Source: Pelodera strongyloides (lineage: Eukaryota; Nematoda; Chromadorea; Rhabditida; Rhabditidae). From it: DNA of 64,000 nt. The stretch is from the NCBI GenBank assembly GCA_036852015.1, contig JAANDG010000341.1, forward strand, positions 62,001 through 126,000. Reading direction: 5' to 3'. A program made the translations under genes and the position numbers. The notes under the pieces are model-generated. The model had not been told where the DNA came from and made no database searches. It was given only the letters and a program-made list of their open reading frames with translations. Every line of letters starts with the position of its first letter. Position 1 is the first letter of the stretch. This document shows, one piece after another, positions 22,301 to 38,539 of the stretch.

Positions 22301-25300
22301 TAACATAATCTACACAATATACTGAAACAATAAGTTAAAGAGAAGGGGAGAAAAGGGGATAACTTAATAAAGTTAAAGAGTTGGAGTTACAGCTGATGAG
22401 TAAGTTTACTTATCCAAAAGAGATTACCTCAATAAATGTCAAACACAGTTCACTGCTGGTTTCCACACATTCGTGTTTGATCTTGGATGTAAGGAACTGA
22501 ATTTAATGCAACGTTTATACAGTGCTTCAATCATTTAATAAGGCAGACAATTATGGACGTACTCTGTTTGTTTCAGGGTTTCCTTATGCTTATCTCCAAG
22601 GCGGTTCAAGAAATACAGAATATTCCCCTGATTCTTAATAGATATAGAATAATTAATAGATACAATTCAGTGCATCCACACTGACCTTGCTTTTTTCGAA
22701 GATTCCAAAAAATTGGTCGCATGCAGTGCTATTCATACCCGTTTCTCCGTGTTCCTTTTTCAGACAATAACTGTTAGCATGCGAATGACAAACATTCTGC
22801 AATAATTGTTTGAACTCTGAAACTTTTAATTCGAGCGGAATCTTGTGGCGTTCTTCTTCTCAGTCCTTTATAATATAATGTTCAAATATACTTAGATACT
22901 CATATAAAAAAAAGGAAAATCACGCACAAAATCCATTGACGAAGTGCACTCTCTTTTGTGATACTTGACGCAACCGGCCGCCTTACTTTGACTGCAGAAA
23001 CCATTCGCCGTCTGTTAAACATCATAGTCATAAAAATAAGATCCATCATCTCCCTCAAGTAAAGAACTGTCGTGAAAAAAAAGGTTTTACTTTTCTGATT
23101 CACCACGAAATTCAGTTCCGAATACAATTACTCACCGTGCACGATTCGGTTTGAGTAAACTTAGCGTCGGAGACTTTCGCACAAATGTTATCATAAATTT
23201 TTCCTGCAGCATTAGGGTTTTCTTCAAGTGCCCTCTGTAAATGGCAAATTAAAATATCATCTTTTGCTTCCCTCATTTCTGATGATAGACAACTAACTAA
23301 ATTGGCCTCAAAAACAATTAATACGCGTAACTAACTTGTGTTAGAACACGGCAAAGCGTATATTTTGACTGTGTCATGTTTTTTGAACATGGCCCAGCGA
23401 TAATTGGTACACTTCGGCCCTGAAATTGTACATTATACATTTGAATGTTACACATGTCATAGACCAAATTGGATTCTAACTTGTAGTGGCACCGACAAAG
23501 GTTATCTATATACATAGGTTCTTCACCAGGATTGCACCTTTTTGAATGCTTTATATTATAGTATGGCCGAAAACCTTCACAATGCGAAAATTACATAAAA
23601 TTACCTTTTCCCCGAGGTAGGAGAGCTTGCTCAAAAAGCTAACTACCTCGAATTTATAAAACAATTGGAGTACCGCAGCCTAGCTAAATGGGAAATAGCG
23701 TGACAGGTTGGAGTGCAGAGATTGTTGTGATAAACAGAGGATATAAAAGGGACCTGTACTTTCTAGCGTCTCCAGCCCTGCTACGCTATTTCCCACTTAC
23801 CATGGCTGCGGTACTCCAATTGTTTTATAGATTCGAGGTAGTTTTGCTTTTTGAGCAAGCTCTCCTACTACGGGAGCAAAGGAAATTTACTGCAATTTTC
23901 GCATTTGACCGTCATAGGTCATACTATCATATAAATTATAAAAAAGGTGCAATTCGAGGTGAACCTATCCCTTTATTAGTGCGTGTCTCGAAATGTGCAC
24001 TAACATACCAATTCACTGATTCTCTGCATCATTCTCTTACAGTTTCGCATTTCCATATTGTTTTCGCATGCGGTGGCCAAAACGCGGTAGACAGCTTAAA
24101 TTAATGTGCAATTTTCATTTATGATCTTGTGTGCGTATCTCTTGAGTCGCCCGGTATTCTAAAAAATGCACCATTTCGTAATACCTACCATGCTCTGATC
24201 CACTTCTCAATGTGGCCGCTTTGCCATGAAATTCTTGATCGTCCAATACATGAAGACACTCATCGACGGCTTTCTCGGCACATATGGCGTAGAAGAACTA
24301 CAATCAGAATAATCTCATTACATGAAGGAGGAGAGGTTGTAACCAAGACCGTAACAACGAAATTAGAATATCGTAGTGAAGTAGAAAGGGAGAGTTCGGT
24401 GTTGAATAAGCCAAGAGCTTCACCACGACTCTACGTTTCAAGCGTTTGGTATAAATAGGCCGTAGTTTTCCCCACTCAATTTTGAGTCGTATAATATAAA
24501 TCTTGGAAGATACGTTCCAGACGTTTCGCGTAAGTGGTATCCATTTTTGATATCGTACACCCCAGAATCTTATTTCTTCCCACTCAGAAAAAGCAGTTAA
24601 TTTGATGCCACTTGACCTTGCAGTCAGTAACATTGTTCTAACCTTGCATTGTTTCTCCTTGATCGCAGTATCGTTCACATCACTGCACATATTTTGGTAA
24701 AGACTCAAGAAACGATCTTGCTCGGAAATTTTCTTAAAAAAATAAGCCCATTAATTTGGTGAGCATACTGACTACTAACGAAATGAATGAGGGATACAGA
24801 CTGGTTAATTTAAAAATATTAAAATGCCAGAAATGTACCGTCATGTATCCTCTGCACTTTTTGCCTGGGACCTCCGAGCTCAGACACCAATTCTTGGTTA
24901 ACCTTTCATCAAATTCCTGAATATTTAAGATGCTAATAAATAACTCAATAGAAATAAAGCCAATAAAAAGTATCATCCGATGGGCACGGGTGCTCGCAAA
25001 AGCTGTCGGTTGGCAAGCTTCGGAATTCCATGAGGATCTAATTTGAATAACACTGACCTCATGCTCGGCCGCGACCTTTTGCCACCGTTCACATACTCTT
25101 CCAACCGACTTTCCGTCACAATGTTTGAGGATTCTAGAATTGAATAATAAAATAGAATATGGGGCAATAGATGCAAATTCCAGCTTTGACAAAGAAATTA
25201 GTTATTATTATTTATTTATAAATACACCAAAAGGTGCATCCGAGTACATTAGTCACGAAACGTTCAATGTTGGCCCCTAGTAAGTTTGGCCCCTAGTAGG

Positions 25301-28300
25301 TACTCTCGCTTTGTGAACCGCGGGGTCTTAGGGTTCACTTTCGTTGAGGTTAGTTCTTCGTATTAATTGTAAACCAATAAACCATTGTTGATGGAGGATA
25401 GCTCAAACGTGTAGTCACGTCAACTTTAAGACACCAACCACTGCTTCACTCACACTAGCATGTGTTTATTCTTGGAAGACCTCTATTCTCCGAAGACACC
25501 ACAAGGGAAACAACATTAAATTCCCTTAGTTCTCGCTGTTTGACTCTTCTCACACCACACTATTGACTGTTTGTTTATCAGACATTCACGTTTAACGAGG
25601 CTTACAATTGTAACGCATCCTCGGGGTTGGTCATTATCCCGTCTTCGACAGATTGCAACAGTGCTTTGATATAACCGCAATCATCAGACGGAGTTTTCTC
25701 CGAGTCACAATGGTATTTCACAAATGCCTAAGATGAACAGAAAGCTATAAGACGGCCACAGCTTAGTTGGTGGCTTGGGCACCGTTTCTAGTTTACCGAC
25801 GCGGTTGTATCACTTCCCTTGATAACCCAATTTCCCTACTCAAGCGACTCGCGAGTTTTATTGGTTATATAGGAAGGCCTTGTAACTTTCTCAGCCCTAA
25901 AGAAACCCACATTACACCATTGTGCCGGTCCATCTTCATCGTTCCCACACATGCCATCGAAAGCGCTTTTCACTGACCCACTTTCTTCGATCAGAGTCTA
26001 AATTCAGGCGAATAATTACACAGGCTAAAACTCTCGAGAAAAGAACAAAACCACCATCCAATATACGCAGTGTTTCCGAAACTGTATCTCTTTATGATTC
26101 TGATTTTCACCATACCTAATATTCTAATCCCGACGGTGGTATGGCTACGAGCTCAAGACACCGTCTAAATTTATGCAATATGCTAATTCGGAGGTGTTTT
26201 CGTCGGTCAGAGCGTCAACGAGTTTATGCCATGACACAAACTGATCATAATTTCCCTGATAGAGCAGAAGAATATGCAAAAGCTCCTTCAACGACAGTCA
26301 TGAACATTACCTAAAATATTATACATTCAAATTCAAAATGAAGCTGCAACCTTAAGTTCTCGGCTACACACGCTAGCAATGTTTCTTTCGCAGATGTCTT
26401 TGATGAAGTTGGGGTCTTTGTTCTGAAAAAACTGCTTTAGAAGATTTTCACAGCGGTCATGTTTTCATGTTTTTTCATGTTAAATATACCATTTATCAAC
26501 AAATAACTCTAACAAGCCAGACTGAGTATTTTTTGAAAAATAGTCGCCATGAGTTCCTTATTAATAACTATCAAATGGTAGAATACCTCAGTCGACCTGA
26601 CTTTTCTCAGCACAATTTGGCATTCAAGTATGCTTTCTGCATCATGGCTGGCTTCTTCTGGACAATACTTCGCAGCATATTGTATCAAGTCGTCAGGATT
26701 CGTGAGTACTTCTTTTGAAACAGTTGCAGCAATTTTCACATACGAGCAGTACCATGATGCAGCATCCGAAGTATCACAACGTGCGGTTAGCATCTTGAAT
26801 AATGGGAGCATTTTTCCGTACAACATATAAATTCGGAAGAATGGAGTTCAAAAAAGGGGTCGGAAAATACTCCAAAGTTGCCCGCGAATCACCTCGATGT
26901 AGAGCATACTTCGGCTCTTTGACCTAGCCAAAACTAACCTAAGTAGTGTATGCTCAAAGAAACCACCGCACCTTACACTTATTATCAGCGTCCTGTTTCA
27001 ACATTAAATCACAGTGCTTGTCCAAAACTCCAAAGTTCCAGTCGGCCTGTCCACCCAGTTCCTTCTCCAAAACAGTTGCGTACATTTTGTCCAAGTGCTA
27101 ATAGACCTCAACAGACAAATAGCACTGAGTCACGTGTAGTACTGAGTCACGTGCACGCACATTATGCTAATAATAGGTTAACGTGCAATGTTACTAATAC
27201 TAAAACGATTTCAAAATAAAAAGTATCTGCCTATTTTATCCCATACCTCATACAATGCATCACAGTACGGTCTCATCTCCTTGATGGCAGACGAATCACT
27301 ACAAGCTGCGGATCCCTCGCTCAAAAGGTCGAGAACTTCTCCTTAATAATTTTTCTTCTTTACATTTTTACTTTATTACAAACGTTACGGCTAAAACATA
27401 CTTACGCTAAATAAACGTGAAACATGAACATCGCAGTTGCAATGAGATAACAATGATGTTTTGATCGAGTCACGCTCGACTAATGTAATTAACTACAATG
27501 TTGAGTAAGCACAATTACTTACCGTTTTCTTAGTTGCGGTAAGGTCTGAGAGCAGAGAAGAGAGCTGCGTACACAAGTCCTCACCGCTAATGCACAATTG
27601 TTCCATACGCTTTTCAAATCCAGCTAAATTATTTGTTTGTTTGTTCGAGGGATGTGTCATTTTCTTCGTAGTATACGTTAACTCTTTTGGCTCTATTCTG
27701 CTAGCGCTCTGCTTTTGAGACCTCATTGGATGAAAATACTAAAACCTACCGGGTGTTTCTTGCTCGGCATCTGTTATATTCTTATAATTTTCTATAAATG
27801 GTCTATCTGCTTTCACATGCGCACATGCTTGAGTATGACAGTTTGTGTAGAAGATCTTAAAATAAAAATTTACAACAACAAGAAACAACATATTTGACAA
27901 CCGCTCACAAAATATATGGTTTCCTCCAGCTGGTTGCTTTAAGTTGAATGTTTGTGACATAGGCAGTCTCCAGACACCAGTTGAAAATTATTCTTTCAAG
28001 TGTTCAACTAATCGAGCACTTCAAAATAAAACTAACTTGACAATTGTGCATGTCCGGCGGTGGTTTGCACACTGATTGGTAGACTTCGAAGATGTTTCTC
28101 TTTGTGAGTTCCTAAGAAAAAGGTCCGGTTGAAATTCTACAAATTTACCCCAGAAAAAAAAACAGAAACAACATCGGACATGAAAAAATATTGTAAAGTA
28201 AACCGACTGTGAATGTTCTCGAGCAAGCGAAGGAGGATTTATCACATAGTTTCACAACAAATTGACCCACTACATTCACCTAAATGTTTGGCACGTGAAT

Positions 28301-31300
28301 CTCACTGTTTGAGAGAATGATGAAACCCAAAAAAAATAGGGACAATTTATGAATTTACAACCCAATACATACACGCAATTTGCCGATAAGTTCTTCCAGT
28401 TCATTACATTCATCAGGGTAGTGTCCACTGCATACTTCACCCACGTGGAATACGGCTTCAGTGAGCTAAATATTGGATTATTAATTAGGAGTACGAATGA
28501 AAGTTTGTCGGAAACGGGTGATTGAATGCACAGGTTGAGATACGAAATAGCTTTTCTGCAACGAAAAAAAAAGAATTGTTTACATTAAAGTGCTGGGCAT
28601 TCAACAAGCGTTTGGCCGTCACAGTACTGGAGCGCATTCTGATCAAATCACAGTCTCTTGCTGAAGTGCCGGCACAGTGCTTCAGAAGTCCCTAGAAAGT
28701 TTTCATTATAACCACTCTATGTTAAATACAACATTCTGATATTCAAGATTCTCACAATAAGCAATTTTAAAATAAAGCACGTCCACGTCACAACTCAAAG
28801 TCTTCTCCAGGGAAAGTCACAAACAAGTAAAACTGCAGTGAACCTCCCCTCATCCTTGATTATGTAGCCTTTTTTATAAATCAGAGATCCGAGCAAAACG
28901 CAACGCCACCGGCCTAGTCTATGAGCAAACGCTAACCGGACAAGCCACCAGCACTCATTCACATGCTTTCGAAAAGATATTTATTACTCATTATTCACGA
29001 AATATGCACTCGCCTTGCATTCAGACGACGAATAATATGGCTCAGTTCCAAGACATAACGCGTCATGGAAGGGCATCCAAGAGTCCATATCCATGATATA
29101 CTGAAAAGGCAGTGATTATTTACCATGGAATGGATGTTATCTACCGAACAAAATTATTAGAAAGATACAACATATATAAAAACAAACTAGCCTCTGACAT
29201 CGGTGTGCAGAAGTCGTATTGAGTCTGAGTTGTGCAAGCTTCATCAAAGAATGTCCACTTTTTAGCCTGAAATTGAAAGCATTTTAAAACTACTAGTACT
29301 TCTTTTAAAATTTATCTTACAATATTTTAATAAAATATGAACTAACGTCGTGAAGGTATGATACTGCCGTCTTCACAAAGGGACACCACTTTTTGTCGTC
29401 CCACTCTTCTGAGAGAAGACAACCACCACTCGCAATAGAGAAAGACGCCACATCCTCCGTTTCAAGCACTTGAATGCCGAGCTAAAGGGGTCCAGTATTA
29501 AGATACTTCACATTTTCAAAGTTAATACTAGTTCCTAAGTCATCAAACCCTTTTTAAATGATGTGCCTCCTAGAATACGGTGTCAGTGACCTAGAAGAAA
29601 CGTTTCCGCTAGTACAGAACTTTACCCCATCAATATCAACTTTCAACCCCTATTTCCAGAAAACGAAATTTCATAATTCTACCCACATTGCTGTACTCGA
29701 CCACTTTTTCACAAAACGTCTGGTTCTCAGCAGCACCAGCACCATTGCAATGATTGAGAATGTTCTAAATGAATATTCTAAATTCTACCATGGAGGGATA
29801 AAGACAACGAAAGCATTATTGATATTATATGTTACTTATTTGTGTAATAAAAACCGTACACCGTACACCTGTCTACAACAGAAGAACCTGGCAACGAAAC
29901 AAGAACCTGGCAAATTGGCGAGTCCAATACAAACATAAATTCGCATTCTTTTTCGATATATGCGTCACTGAACGTTTTCTAAAAGAAGAGCGGTTAATTA
30001 GCGACCATTGTGGTGGCCGAATTATCTTAATCTAAAAAGTAGTAGTACGATACTATCAATATCACCTCTTCAACAGATGTTATGCAACGTGAAATGTTTC
30101 GTACATTAATTGGAATGTTCTAGGCAGTTTGCATCCCCCTACCCCAGGAAGCTGCCGCAGTCATTCTGCAGTAGCATCTAATACACAACTCCGCTCACAA
30201 CACAGTATTATACAAACCTTCTGCAAAAACGAGCAATAATCCACAATTTTGTTCTCCTCTCCACATTTGGTTGTTTCGGACAGCAGTTTCTTCAAGTGAT
30301 CCGAATCCTAAAAAAATGAAACAAATAGTAAATCAACAGATAGTATGACAAAAATTGCGCAATACATTTTTTTTGTAATACATCTTATATTATGTTACGT
30401 TTTTTTTTTAAATATGACATAATGATATTGTAGAGCTTTTAAATGGTGTTGGCTAACCGAAACTGTGTTTTGCACGAAAGCCAGCGTCCTTTTGCACAAA
30501 CCAAAAGTATCGTTTCTGCACATGCTCTCGGCAGCAGTGTCAACCGCTGAAAAATAAGTTTACAAAACGATAGATACACAATGTTGTGGTGTTCAAATTA
30601 TGCTGAAAACCTCAATTGGAGAACGGAAAGGTTGGTTCAACAAATTTAGGAAAAAAGTCCCACCTTTAATTGAGAAATTAGACTTCACCATTTCAGTCCG
30701 CATTTCGAAGTATTTATCGAGAGTATGGAATACTTCACAGCTAGGCCGTGCGTCATCCTTGCATTTCGAGGCGAAGAGCTAAATTCAAAGAAAAAGTTCG
30801 TGTATTCTAGACAAGTCTCTTGGTTGGATTAACCAATATGTTACACAAACACCCACAAGCTTTGGCACTATTTAGCATGACCGTGTGACGGTAGTATTGT
30901 ATCGCCTCCTACATAAAGATTCAACGCACCTGACATTTCGGCTTCCACTTGTCAAAGCTGCACAATTGGTTCACGAATTCAGTGGGAACCTCTTTGCCAA
31001 GGCGACTCTGAAAGTGACATTTTCATATTGACACAAACTGTCATGGGAAAAAAAATCGCATGAAAATGCTTGATATCGTAAGGAGTTCAGTTACTGATCT
31101 TTATTTGGAATACAATGACCGAACAGATTTATGATTTTCAAAGAAAAATCTCTACCTGAATCAATGGGTCACAGGTTGGCAACAACTTGTCGACGCAAAC
31201 TTTATCCAATATTTTCAACAGTCGGAGCGAGTCCTGAAGTTTCAAGAATGAAATTAAACAAAATGTGGTTGTAAAACATCATGAATTATCGATCGGAGTT

Positions 31301-34300
31301 TGTTCTAGCTTCAAGCATCCACCAAATAAGAAAGCAACTCACCAGTTTCGTAGCCATAGTGTTGACAACTTTCTTACAAAAGGCGCCAGCCAGTTCCTTT
31401 TTACAAGTTTCATTCAAAACGGCCAAAGCCTTTTTCTCCTAAACAAATCGCCGCTGTTTTTGTGCAAAACAAGAAAAAAAACTCAAATTATTAGCGGAAG
31501 ACTCATTCACTGTCATCAATAAATAGAACTGGAAATAGCTAAACTTGAAGAAACAAGAAAAGTTCACATTGAAATTTTCCAGAAATTCTGATTGGAATGT
31601 GTTCTCAAATTCGTTGATTTGAACAGTGGTACAGAAGTCGTCCGTTTTACCATTGCATTTCTTCGCGAAGATCTATAGTATAGATTTGTATAGATTTATC
31701 TCTAACAAAATATGTGTGCCATCTATCCACAACGGTCAGTCAGTACACTTACAGTGCTCGCTAACACCTTCCCCATGTAAGAACATTGAGCAATAAGGTA
31801 CTGCTCTACAATTACACTTTAAGTCGTAGAAGGATGCCGCATTTCACAATATTTCTCTACCTGACAAGCGGTGAGAGAACGGCTCGAATTCTTGTTACAT
31901 GCATCGTTGTACACAGTTTCTGTCATTTTGTGCTCTTCTATCTTCTGCAATGATTGGAAATTAGTTCGAACAACATTTCGATACAATTCGGTGTCGGTGA
32001 CATAATACATCGTAGTTATTAGGTCTATTCAGTTCTGGTATACTAGGCAAACTTCAAAAACTACAGTACCTCAAAAAGAATTTGACAGGCTGGCATAGCA
32101 TTGTTCTTACCACAAGCCGATGGCAGCAACTCGGAGTAAAATTTCTGTAAGAAGCAATATTCAAATCAAATGACATTCTACCTGTGGCCTACTTTATTCA
32201 GGCTTTTCACGTACTTTCCTGTAACACGCGGTTTTGAAAAAATTACCTTCAAATTAAAAGCGTGTTGCACGTGTATGTGTTCACTTGAATAAAAATATTA
32301 TGTTAGAAAAAAAGAACATTTTCCCTTCCTTACAGTGTGTTTTGCGAGATGCAGTCCGATAACTTCGCACATCAGCTGGGATGGTTTGTTACATTGTTCA
32401 TTTAGAGTGTCACTCAAGGAATCCAGCTTGCCGGAAGACTAAAAAATACTCATTTGGTTGGATTATGATTCCATTACTAGCCCAAACAAGGATCGTAAAA
32501 AACTTTACCCAAAAGTGCTTACTTTCCAAGATACGGTTCTTCTGTCGTCTGTGACTAGGTATGAACTTTCTCTTTAAAAAAAAGTTACCATGGTGCTGAA
32601 TTGTGTGTGAGCGGATTGAACACGGTTCACTAGACTGCAAATTTTTGGCGTTTGAGTAATGCCACAAGTGTTCGCTAGAACCTGTAATAGAAGTTTCTTT
32701 TATTGACTGAATAATCCGCTTCAAATGCTACATATCACGCCCTTTTCACATTCGCTGCGAGCCTGAGCCCGCTTTTAAAACCAGCGTCGGTTCTTTTTCT
32801 GGTCGTACACCTGCGATAAGTTGTACAGATATACTAAGAAACCACCGCACATGATCACATGAGTATCTCAGCAAAACTACGTGCTTGATAACTAAAGTCA
32901 TCATGTAGTAAATTTTAAGAAGCAGGAGTATTATTTATTACCTGACACTCTGTCTTTTCTTCCAACATAAAATTGCACGCACGAATTTGTTTTTCATCTT
33001 TCACATTTGCGAATGCGCCCTGGAATTTCGAAAAACACTACTGTAGCTACACGATGCGTGGAGGTCTTCCGCGCCAGTGTCCTTGGTCCTGCATTGCGAT
33101 AGGCCTTTTAAGGGCTAATTGTACATTTCACCACGTACACCACTACACCACGTACACCACTTTGCACCACAATACACCACAGTACACCACCTTCGGGGAG
33201 TACACCACATTTTCGTGGTTTACACCGCGCTTTTCAGTTCATTTAGTGACAGGGTTCGTGACATCTCTTTCCCGAGCCACCAGTCTTACCTGGACGAGGC
33301 CTCCACAATAAAAGGCAATTTCCTTCTTGACGTCCTTCAAGCAGAGCTCAGACTTCGATATCAAATCTTTCGCCTTAAGTTAAAATGTTGAATAATCGTT
33401 AAACAAAATGATTCTTGTTTGATCAAACATAAGGTACTGTTCGGAAAATTTTTTCCTTGTTCTGCATCAGTTTCATTTGTGCCGACCACAACTCGGACCA
33501 ATCCACTTGTACATCCAGTCCACATACTAATTCGCGGAATAACTCACCGCATCCTCCTTTTTGGTGATAAATTCTCCTGTTTTCTGGCACCATTCTTTGC
33601 TTGGAGGGTGTGCCTTATCGCCCACGCAAATCTTTCCCACAGAGTTTTCAACACCTATGCAGCGAACATTATTCAAATGGGCAGAATAAAACTAGTCTAG
33701 AATCAAACTGTCAATTATTATATTTACATGCCATGCAGTCAAGCAATTGTCAATTGCGAATAACGCAACGTGTAAAACAGTGAAATTCACTGTCTGGAGA
33801 CGTCAACTCATCCAAACAGAAGATCGATTCATTGATCAAAAAATTCGTTACCTTTAATATCCTTCTGTTCGACAGCCTTCTCTATTTCTGTCAGGTATTT
33901 GTTCATGAGTAGATCGGTGCACTTTGTGGAAACTTGATTTGACTGGTTTTCAACGCATGCGTCCGTCGCCAGCTGAAAGGATTGCAATTACATTTTTCAT
34001 TTTTTTTTAGATTTAAATGGACACGTCTGAATCAAGAATAGGCAAAATAAAGCGTACCGTGCAAAAATGCGCGCTGAATTTCGGTTTACAAATATCAGCG
34101 ACCAATGAAGTAAAGGTGCTCTCACTTGCGGACCACAGCACCTGAAGGAAAAATGGCATGATTATATAGAGTATGTTTATGTTCATGCGTATCAGCATGT
34201 GTGTGTGAGCATGCGTATATGCATGAGCATATGTATGAGCGAGTGTATGATTATGTGACGTATGGTTATGTGAACGAGCATTTGTGATATTTATCATCAT

Positions 34301-37300
34301 CTATCGTGAACATGAATGTGTATGAAGTTATGAGTATTGTATGAGCATGTGTATGATCATCTGTCGTGTATGTGTATGTATGTGCATGTGCATGCGCATG
34401 TGTGAATGTATTTATATGCACATGTGTTGTCAAGTACGTATATGCGTATGTGGACGTGTATACGACATGTTTATGTGATGTGCAGTGTCTACTTGTGTAT
34501 GGCTATTTGTAGGATCGTACGCATGATGCACGCGTTTTCGAATGAACGTGTGTCGTGTTTGTGCACAGTGCATAAGCATGGATATATGTTCATGCGTATT
34601 TGTGTAAGTTCAATGTATGTACATACTGGTTTGAGAAATTCTTCGCACGACTTCTTTGTTGCTTCACTTGAACATTGCGCATGGATCCGATCCACCGTTT
34701 GCTGTGTCTTCTGAAAAGAAGTACATACTCAACCCAATACTATATATGGATAAGGAAACATATCATATATACTTGTTTGAATAGATAATGCAGATGTTGG
34801 TGAAAGAATCATTCAGAAAATTTCTCATGACCAACCTTTCGTTGAATGGACTGTTCCGTAATCCTTTTACACATCACCTTATACCTCTCATGCGATGGAT
34901 TGCAATAGACGGATATGGATTTTTTGAAAGCATCCAACTAAAAGAAATTATATACTCAGTGCCGTGCCTGAATCAACCATAAAACGGCTACAATCATAAT
35001 GAAAACGACCAACTTGTCGAAATCTAACTAACTGAAAACGGCCAACTTGTCGAAATCTAACTAACTGAAAACGGCCAACTTGTCGGAATCCAACTAACTG
35101 AAAACGGCCAACTTATCGGAATCTAACTAACTGAAATCGGCCAACTTATCGGAATCTAACTAACTGAAAACGGCCAACTTGTCGGAATCTAACTAAAGAT
35201 CTTCTAATTTCTCGTATTCTTTGCGCGATTTACAAAATACTTTCTAGTAAAGGAAATACTGGTAAAAACAACGATAAAACAGTACACTATCAAATGCAGC
35301 ATTAACATATTTTTCTTCATTCAACTCCACACAAAATGCTTGTGATTTGTCACAGTTTTCGGTAATTTTCTGAAACGTCGATGTTATTATGTGACCGCAT
35401 ACGAGACAAAAAAAAGTTTATATATCGGTATGCTGAGTGACGCCATGTGTATTTTGCCTGCACACGTGTGAATGTAAGCCGCGTTTAAATCGCTCGCAGA
35501 CAGTTTAGCTCCTGAACGTATTTATGATACTATGCAAATATGTTTGTGTACATGTAAATACATACGCGGTTGTAATGTGTAAGTCAATCTGAATGCTAGC
35601 AGTGTATGTGGGTGTGTATGTGCAAGTAGTGAGTGTGCACATGTGTGTATATGTGCAAGTGTGTGTGAGTGTGGGTCTGTATACGCAAATGTATGTGCAG
35701 TAAGGCAACCCGTTAAGCCGTACATACCAAACAAGCTGCTTGATCCTTCTCATCTGTGCATATTTTACGCACTTCCACTGCCTTTTCTTTTGGCAATTTG
35801 TCCAATGTTATCTAAAAATTACAATTAGACACACTCTACTCTCTTCATAGATAAATAAAAAAGTAATATCATACGCTATGTTGTCACAAAAAAAATAGAA
35901 ACCTTCAGAAGATCCGCTCCAATTGAAGATTTAACCTTCGTGGAAAGTTTGAATATATCGATCACGAACTGAAACGGTCATATGCGTACGGCGAAAACTT
36001 AAAAGCAACGAATATGCTTGTTTTATGTTTTGGTCAATATATTTTACACCAAACGCAGGCAAACTTAACAATGGAAAAGGAACACAGAACCCTTTCTATC
36101 CGGTAACAAATGGTTTCCACCGAAAAAAATTGGACAGAAAACTCGGTCACGACAGAGTCGCGAAGTGGTCACCAAATAGTGATCTACGAAGCACCGTCGC
36201 GAACTGGTTTCCTTCACCGTATTTCCTGTGAACTTTTAGTCAGCAGAAAAAGAAACACGCACTTTGCTGTTCTTGAGGTAGTTGAGTGCAGTCTGACAGC
36301 CGACTTGGTCTTTGTAGACACAACTTTGGGTGATCAGTTTATAACGTTCTTCGTTTGTTTTTGCAGCCTGAGGTTTAAATAAGTGTTATCATCGTAATAT
36401 CGTCCCAAGACAGCACTTCTTGTTCAAAGTCGGATGGCAACTTTCGAAATATTATTATCTAGGCTTAATATAAGCGTTTCTTTGAAGAAAAAAACATATG
36501 GTTAAACGCTAAACGTTAAAAGTTCCACTTTAAAATATCACACAGAGTAAGGCGTCAAATCTTTTACTACATACGTGGATGGATAGTGGCCATTATTAGA
36601 AACACGTACTAAATATGCTGAAGGTGCACGGCATATTTTATGAACAATTATCACTTGCCTGCCATTTTTTCGAAACTTCTACAGCCAAAACGAACTGTTG
36701 ACAATACGCTGCCACATATTTTTGTCCTTCGATAGCGCAAATGTAACGTAGTTTCTAAATGTCTATCTTGCAATGAACGTGGTTCTTTTTCATGTTTTAC
36801 AATATTTGATATCTAATAATTGAAAAGAACGTCTCAACGCAACTAGGTGCTTTGCTTATCATGATAACGTAACATCTTATTATATAAAGTTGGGAGCTTT
36901 GTTTGTGCGTTTGTTTGTGCGTTTGTTTGATGTGCGTTGCGCTCAGGAAGTAGGATTGGTTCAGTAGTTCATGTTCCCATGCACTGAGCCATCTCACATC
37001 CCGAGCGCCCCTCTCACAAAAGTCCAAAAAAGCTGCATCTATGGAATGCATGTGCCGTATCAGCCGTGCGCGTTGGCGGCGCTCAAAGTACTACGAAAAA
37101 ACTACAAAGAACATGCAGATCTATGGCAACAAAAAGAACAACGAAGCGAGGATTTTTGCACAAGATCCATACTCTAATTTTTTGTAACTACTTTTGAATC
37201 CACGTTTCACATATACATAAAATAAAATAAATTTAATAGAAAGTCGCCTCGGGCGGCGTAGCCGGCTGGTTGTCTACTATAATATTGTCAATAAGGAATA

Positions 37301-38156
37301 TACAGAAAGCACATAATCACCCACTTTACACATATCATTGTTGACATTGAGCAGGAAATCGCAATCCTGGCTTAGTGTCTTTTTACCCAAACCCTTGTCA
37401 AATGCCTAAACAAAATCCAAACTCGTGTCCAAAATCCAAAATCCAAACTCAAAAATATATTATTTATTGAGCCAATATAATATTAGAACAAAAAAATGGT
37501 CACGTACCAAACCAAGTTTAGAGCAATAAACGTTGATGTGTCCAGAACTGCTCGTGCAATATCGTGTACTTTTCAGCAGACTTGTAACGTTCTAAAAATT
37601 GAATATTTATGATACCAATATACTATGTTATCAGGTAATAGGTATTGACGGCTGAGAAACGCTATCTCAAATGTGTATAATAGCCCTACAAAAATATGTA
37701 GCACGTGAAGGGTTGGAGTTGAAAAAAAATGGTAAATTATTACTCACTGCCTACCATTTTAACTACGTTCAGTGCTAATAAAGTGACTTGTTCGCAATCC
37801 ACTTGAATCGGCTTTAGGCACACGCCAGCAATGATTTTATCGACATCTGAAACAAATTAAGCTTCTCACGAAATAAAATGCCACTACAAGCTGCTGAACA
37901 TACTATTGCCAAATAACCCGTTACTCACCAGTCGGCTTCTGGTTTGCCTCAATTTTCGCTTGCAATTTGAACATTTCTTTTCGTCTGTTCACAAGTTCAC
38001 AAGCATTTTGTTTGTTGCACTTGACGAAGAAATACTGAAGTATTTAAAGGCTTATTAGTTTCTGCAGGGAAAAAAATCTGTCCACCTTTACCCATCTATC
38101 CACCATCAAGTTAGGCGAACTCTCCAGAATTAGTGGGAGAGAGGGAGAGACAGCGT

Positions 38157-38198
<42 letters not shown>

Positions 38199-38352
38199 AA
38201 GAGAGAGAGAGAGAGATAGACGAACACATAGAGAAAAAATGTTTCCTGACTCACATCACATATAATCGTAGTTTTCCTGAGGTTCGAAGGGCAGATCAAA
38301 TCAAAGGCGGTGGAAAGTAGTTTTTTACCGCCTGTTTCGAGGACTGCCTAAA

Positions 38353-38389
<37 letters not shown>

Positions 38390-38498
38390 TGATGTGTGAT
38401 GTGTGATGTGTGATGTGTGATGTGTGATGTGTGATGTGTGATGTGTGATGTGTGGTGTGTATGTGTGTGTACTGTGCGTGTGTGCTTGCGTGCGTGTG

Positions 38499-38539
<41 letters not shown>

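Noticed and set aside
23688..24458. 138- and 109-codon plus-strand frames
   Set aside because: The first is MITE B palindrome sequence; the second is antisense to Cys-type exons of the giant gene.
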